Positions 61,657-64,000 of a stretch of DNA of 64,000 nt are shown here, in pieces (position 1 is the stretch's first letter; each line of letters opens with the position of its first letter). The stretch is from Permianibacter fluminis (GTDB taxonomy: Bacteria; Pseudomonadota; Gammaproteobacteria; Enterobacterales; Permianibacteraceae), in NCBI RefSeq assembly GCF_013179735.1, contig NZ_JABMEG010000002.1, positions 186,001 through 250,000 of the forward strand. The letters are read 5' to 3'. The notes beneath the pieces are model-generated. The model was not told where the DNA came from and did not search any database. It saw only the letters and a program-made list of their open reading frames with translations. Position numbers and translations under genes: made by a program.

Positions 61657-63003
61657 ATGAATAAACTAGCAACGCTTTTGCTCTCGGCGTTCTTGAGTAG
61701 CCTGATGCTGGTGCCATCGGCGCAGGCTGAGTTGGAAATTGTCATTACCGGCGGCATGGACGATGCCCGGCCCGTCGCCATCGCCCCGTTTGTCTGGAAT
61801 GGCACCACGGTTGCACCGCCGCAGGACATGGCTGAGATCATCGCCCGCGATCTCGAGCGTAGCGGACGCTTCAGGCCGATGGCCGTGGCCGACATGCCGG
61901 AGCAACCGACCAGCTCGGCAACGGTCAATCTCGCAGCCTGGCGCAATCGCGGCATCGAAGCCGTGGTGGTCGGCAAGATCAGCGAAACCGCACCGGGTCA
62001 GTATCAGATCGGTTTTGAATTGATCGATGTCTTCAAAGGCAAGGACAAGGCCGGCAGCGCGTCGGCACTGGGCAGCAGCAGCGTCATCGAAGCGCGTCAG
62101 CATCTGGTGCCGAGCGCCGGCGTGCGCATGCATGCGCACAAGATGGCCGACATCATTTATGAAAAGCTGACCGGTGAGCGTGGCGCGTTTGCGACCATGA
62201 TTGCTTACGTCAATATCGATCGCGGTGATCGGCTGCCATACAAACTCTATGTTGCCGATTCGGATGATTACAATCCGCGCGTGGTGGCCTCGACCACTGA
62301 ACCTCTGATGTCACCGGCCTGGGCCAAAGACGGGCATCGCATTGCTTATGTCAGTTTTGAAAAAGGCCGCTCACAGTTGTTTGTCCAGGACATCTACACC
62401 GGTCAGCGTCAGGTTGTTGCGGCATTCCCCGGCCACAATGGTGCGCCGGCGTGGTCACCGGACGGCACCAAGCTGGCGATGTCGCTGTCGCACGAAGGCA
62501 ATCCGGAAATCTACATTTACGATCTCGCCTCGCGGCAGACCAAGCGGATGACGCAAACCGGTGGTGGGGTCATTGACACCGATCCGACCTGGTCGCCGGA
62601 CGGTCAATACGTGGCCTTTACCTCGGACCGTGGCGGCAAACCGCAGATTTATCGGGTCCATCTGGCCTCGGGTCAGACCCAGCGGGTGACCTTCGAGGGC
62701 GACTACAACTCCGAGCCGGAATACAGCCCGGACGGCAAAAAGATGGTCATGATCAACCGGACCGCCGGCCAGTTCCGGGTCGGGATTCAGGATCTGGCCT
62801 CCGGCAACCTGCAAGTGCTGTCGGATACCCAATTAGATCAATCACCTAGCTTGGCACCGAACGGGAGCATGGTAATATACGCGACCCTTTACCGGGGGCA
62901 GCAGGTGCTGGCGGTGGTGTCCACAGATGGGCGCTTCAAGGCCCGGTTGCAAGCGCGCAAGGGTGAAGTGCGTGCGCCGGCGTGGTCGCCGTTCCTGGAT
63001 TGA
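61657..63003 (+). CDS. tolB: Tol-Pal system beta-propeller protein TolB
   Basis: This is a 448-residue periplasmic protein. I chose ATG 61657 (MNKLATLLLSAFLSSLMLVPSAQAELE), with GGTGGAG upstream and a signal peptide cleaved after AQA; two GTGs further up give no better signal. The N-terminal domain LEIVITGGMDDARPVAIAPF precedes a six-bladed propeller of repeated WSPDG/YSPDGK motifs (APAWSPDGTKLAMSLS, DPTWSPDGQYVAFTSDRGGKPQIY, EPEYSPDGKKMVMIN). It binds Pal and TolA. Confidence 0.97.
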   Translation: MNKLATLLLSAFLSSLMLVPSAQAELEIVITGGMDDARPVAIAPFVWNGTTVAPPQDMAEIIARDLERSGRFRPMAVADMPEQPTSSATVNLAAWRNRGIEAVVVGKISETAPGQYQIGFELIDVFKGKDKAGSASALGSSSVIEARQHLVPSAGVRMHAHKMADIIYEKLTGERGAFATMIAYVNIDRGDRLPYKLYVADSDDYNPRVVASTTEPLMSPAWAKDGHRIAYVSFEKGRSQLFVQDIYTGQRQVVAAFPGHNGAPAWSPDGTKLAMSLSHEGNPEIYIYDLASRQTKRMTQTGGGVIDTDPTWSPDGQYVAFTSDRGGKPQIYRVHLASGQTQRVTFEGDYNSEPEYSPDGKKMVMINRTAGQFRVGIQDLASGNLQVLSDTQLDQSPSLAPNGSMVIYATLYRGQQVLAVVSTDGRFKARLQARKGEVRAPAWSPFLD

Positions 63004-63079
63004 TTTGTGGTGCCCGGCCGTTTTGGCTGGGCAGTTGTGCTTGTTTTTTGTTTCACTTGTCTTAGGCGGGAGTCTAAAA

Positions 63080-63604
63080 ATGTCGATTTATCAAATGGGG
63101 AAAAGTGCTGTTCTGGCGTTGGTCGTCGCCGGTCTGGCCGCTTGCGCCAGCAAGCAAACTGAAACTGCAACCAGCGGCAGCAGCAATGCTGGCACTGACA
63201 GCACCGTGACTCAGCCGATTCAGCAAGGTCCGAGCGCCGAAGAACTGGCCCGTCTGGCTGACATCGAAGCCCGCAAGGCTCGCGTTGTCTATTTCGATTT
63301 CGATGATGCCAACATCAAGCCGGAATACCGTGATCTGCTGGCTGCCCATGGCGCCTTCCTGGCCAAGAACCCGGGCCTGACCGTCACCGTTGAAGGTCAC
63401 ACCGACGAGCGCGGCACCCCGGAATACAACGTTGGCCTCGGCGAGCGTCGTGCCAATGCTGTGAAGCAAGTGCTGCAAAGCTACGGCGTGCAAGCCTCGC
63501 AAATCAAAACCGTGTCGTTCGGCGAAGAAAAGCCGGCCAACCCGGGTCATGACGAAGCCGCCTGGGCGCAAAACCGCCGTGGCGTGCTGGCTTACCAAGG
63601 TTAA
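63080..63604 (+). CDS. pal: Peptidoglycan-associated lipoprotein Pal
   Basis: This is a 174-residue outer-membrane lipoprotein that binds peptidoglycan. ATG 63080 starts MSIYQMGKSAVLALVVAGLAAC with lipobox Cys22. A Ser/Thr/Gly-rich linker leads to the OmpA-like domain: VVYFDFDDANIKPEYRDLLAAHGAFL, VTVEGHTDERGTPEYNVGLGERRANAVKQVL and NRRGVLAYQG, with the diaminopimelate-binding Asp and Arg of GHTDERGT and NRRG in place. The longer in-frame extension upstream is a shadow of the tolB end. Confidence 0.97.
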   Translation: MSIYQMGKSAVLALVVAGLAACASKQTETATSGSSNAGTDSTVTQPIQQGPSAEELARLADIEARKARVVYFDFDDANIKPEYRDLLAAHGAFLAKNPGLTVTVEGHTDERGTPEYNVGLGERRANAVKQVLQSYGVQASQIKTVSFGEEKPANPGHDEAAWAQNRRGVLAYQG

Positions 63605-63609
63605 TACCG

Positions 63610-64000
63610 ATGCGTAAGCTCAAAGCGGCGGCGCTGGTCGCCGCTTTGTCTACTTCGTTCTCGCGGCCGCTCCTGCGCATCCTTGCGCTCGCGGCATTCA
63701 CACTTCCGTGTGTAGCACTGGCAGCCGCTCCGGTTGTCAGTGCCGAGACCGAACAGCGTCAGCTGCAGCAGGCAACTGCCAATCAAGAGCAGCAGGCGCA
63801 ATTGCGCAATCAAGTGATTGCCGATCTGCAAATTCAAGTCAATGCCCTTCAGGAAGACGTGCGCATGCTGCGCGGTCTGGTCGAGGAGCAGGACTACAAA
63901 ATTTCCCAGTTGCTGGAACGCCAACGCGAGTTGTATCGCGATATCGATCGTCGTCTGTCTGGCATGCCAGGCGCGGGCGGCGGTGCGAGTGCCAGCACGA
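63610..64000 (+). CDS. cpoB: Cell division coordinator CpoB (YbgF), 3' truncated by window end
   Basis: The frame opens at ATG 63610, 5 bp after the pal stop, and runs off the window. The first 40 residues are basic then hydrophobic (ILALAAFTLPCVALAAAP), a signal peptide of unusual length with two hydrophobic stretches. From about residue 45 the sequence is a trimerising coiled coil rich in Gln and Leu (QLQQATANQEQQAQLRNQ; DLQIQVNALQEDVRMLRG), followed by the Gly/Ala-rich linker that precedes the TPR domain. CpoB couples Tol-Pal to peptidoglycan synthesis. Its position after pal confirms the call. Confidence 0.9.
   Translation, partial: MRKLKAAALVAALSTSFSRPLLRILALAAFTLPCVALAAAPVVSAETEQRQLQQATANQEQQAQLRNQVIADLQIQVNALQEDVRMLRGLVEEQDYKISQLLERQRELYRDIDRRLSGMPGAGGGASAST

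Overview
The window is bacterial chromosome from a moderately GC-rich Gram-negative organism. It is most likely a gammaproteobacterium: aspS, ruvCAB, ybgC, tolQRAB, pal and cpoB run in the order usual for that class, and there are two TonB-dependent receptors, lipoprotein signal peptides, a BtuBFCD-type vitamin B12 system, TtcA and a sedentary-type integron. Genus cannot be fixed from the sequence alone. No rRNA, tRNA or CRISPR array was seen.

Layout. 1-752 is the 3' end of a TldD/PmbA-family gene, followed by a terminator and repeat-rich DNA. 1536-9230 is a tightly overlapping six-gene + strand operon: DUF4159, MoxR AAA+ ATPase, DUF58, BatA-type membrane protein, DUF4175-like membrane protein and a further membrane protein. 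9278-15367 (- strand) holds a DM13-like protein, a hotdog thioesterase, an M1 aminopeptidase homologue that has lost its catalytic glutamate, a TSUP permease and ttcA; a DUF6279 lipoprotein diverges from ttcA. 16518-23270 is a B12 locus on the - strand: promoter, cobalamin riboswitch, btuB, a DUF559 gene, cobO, btuF, btuC, btuD. It is divergent from metH (23635-27522), the B12-dependent methionine synthase, so uptake, adenosylation and use of the cofactor lie together.

27994-36430 is an integron. intI is on the - strand; attI and a cassette array read the other way. Seven well-delimited cassettes carry attC sites of 69-91 bp. Two are exact copies of a 367-bp cassette with no convincing gene but dense inverted repeats, and two are a perfect 475-bp tandem duplication of a small membrane-protein cassette. 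The other three are AT-rich and encode orphan exported proteins. Beyond about 32850 the array looks decayed: a canonical 60-bp attC at 34506, a fragment of a dihydrofolate-reductase-family gene, core-like remnants and single + strand genes (OsmC, VOC, CPBP protease, TspO, GNAT, VOC).

37140-39651 holds small membrane proteins and an Asp/Glu racemase-family protein. 39744-48361 (- strand) holds a VWA lipoprotein, an amidohydrolase, two orphan exported or anchored proteins and two tandem alkaline phosphatases, the first preceded by a three-half-site Pho box. An exported S9 peptidase, a TonB receptor/GGDEF pair, and then the housekeeping block aspS-ruvCAB-ybgC-tolQRAB-pal-cpoB follow; cpoB runs off the end.

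A recurring oddity is short degenerate tandem repeats (7-17 bp units, about 3-12 copies) close to gene starts, one of them forming the hydrophobic core of the BtuB signal peptide. There are also many scattered REP-like palindromes.
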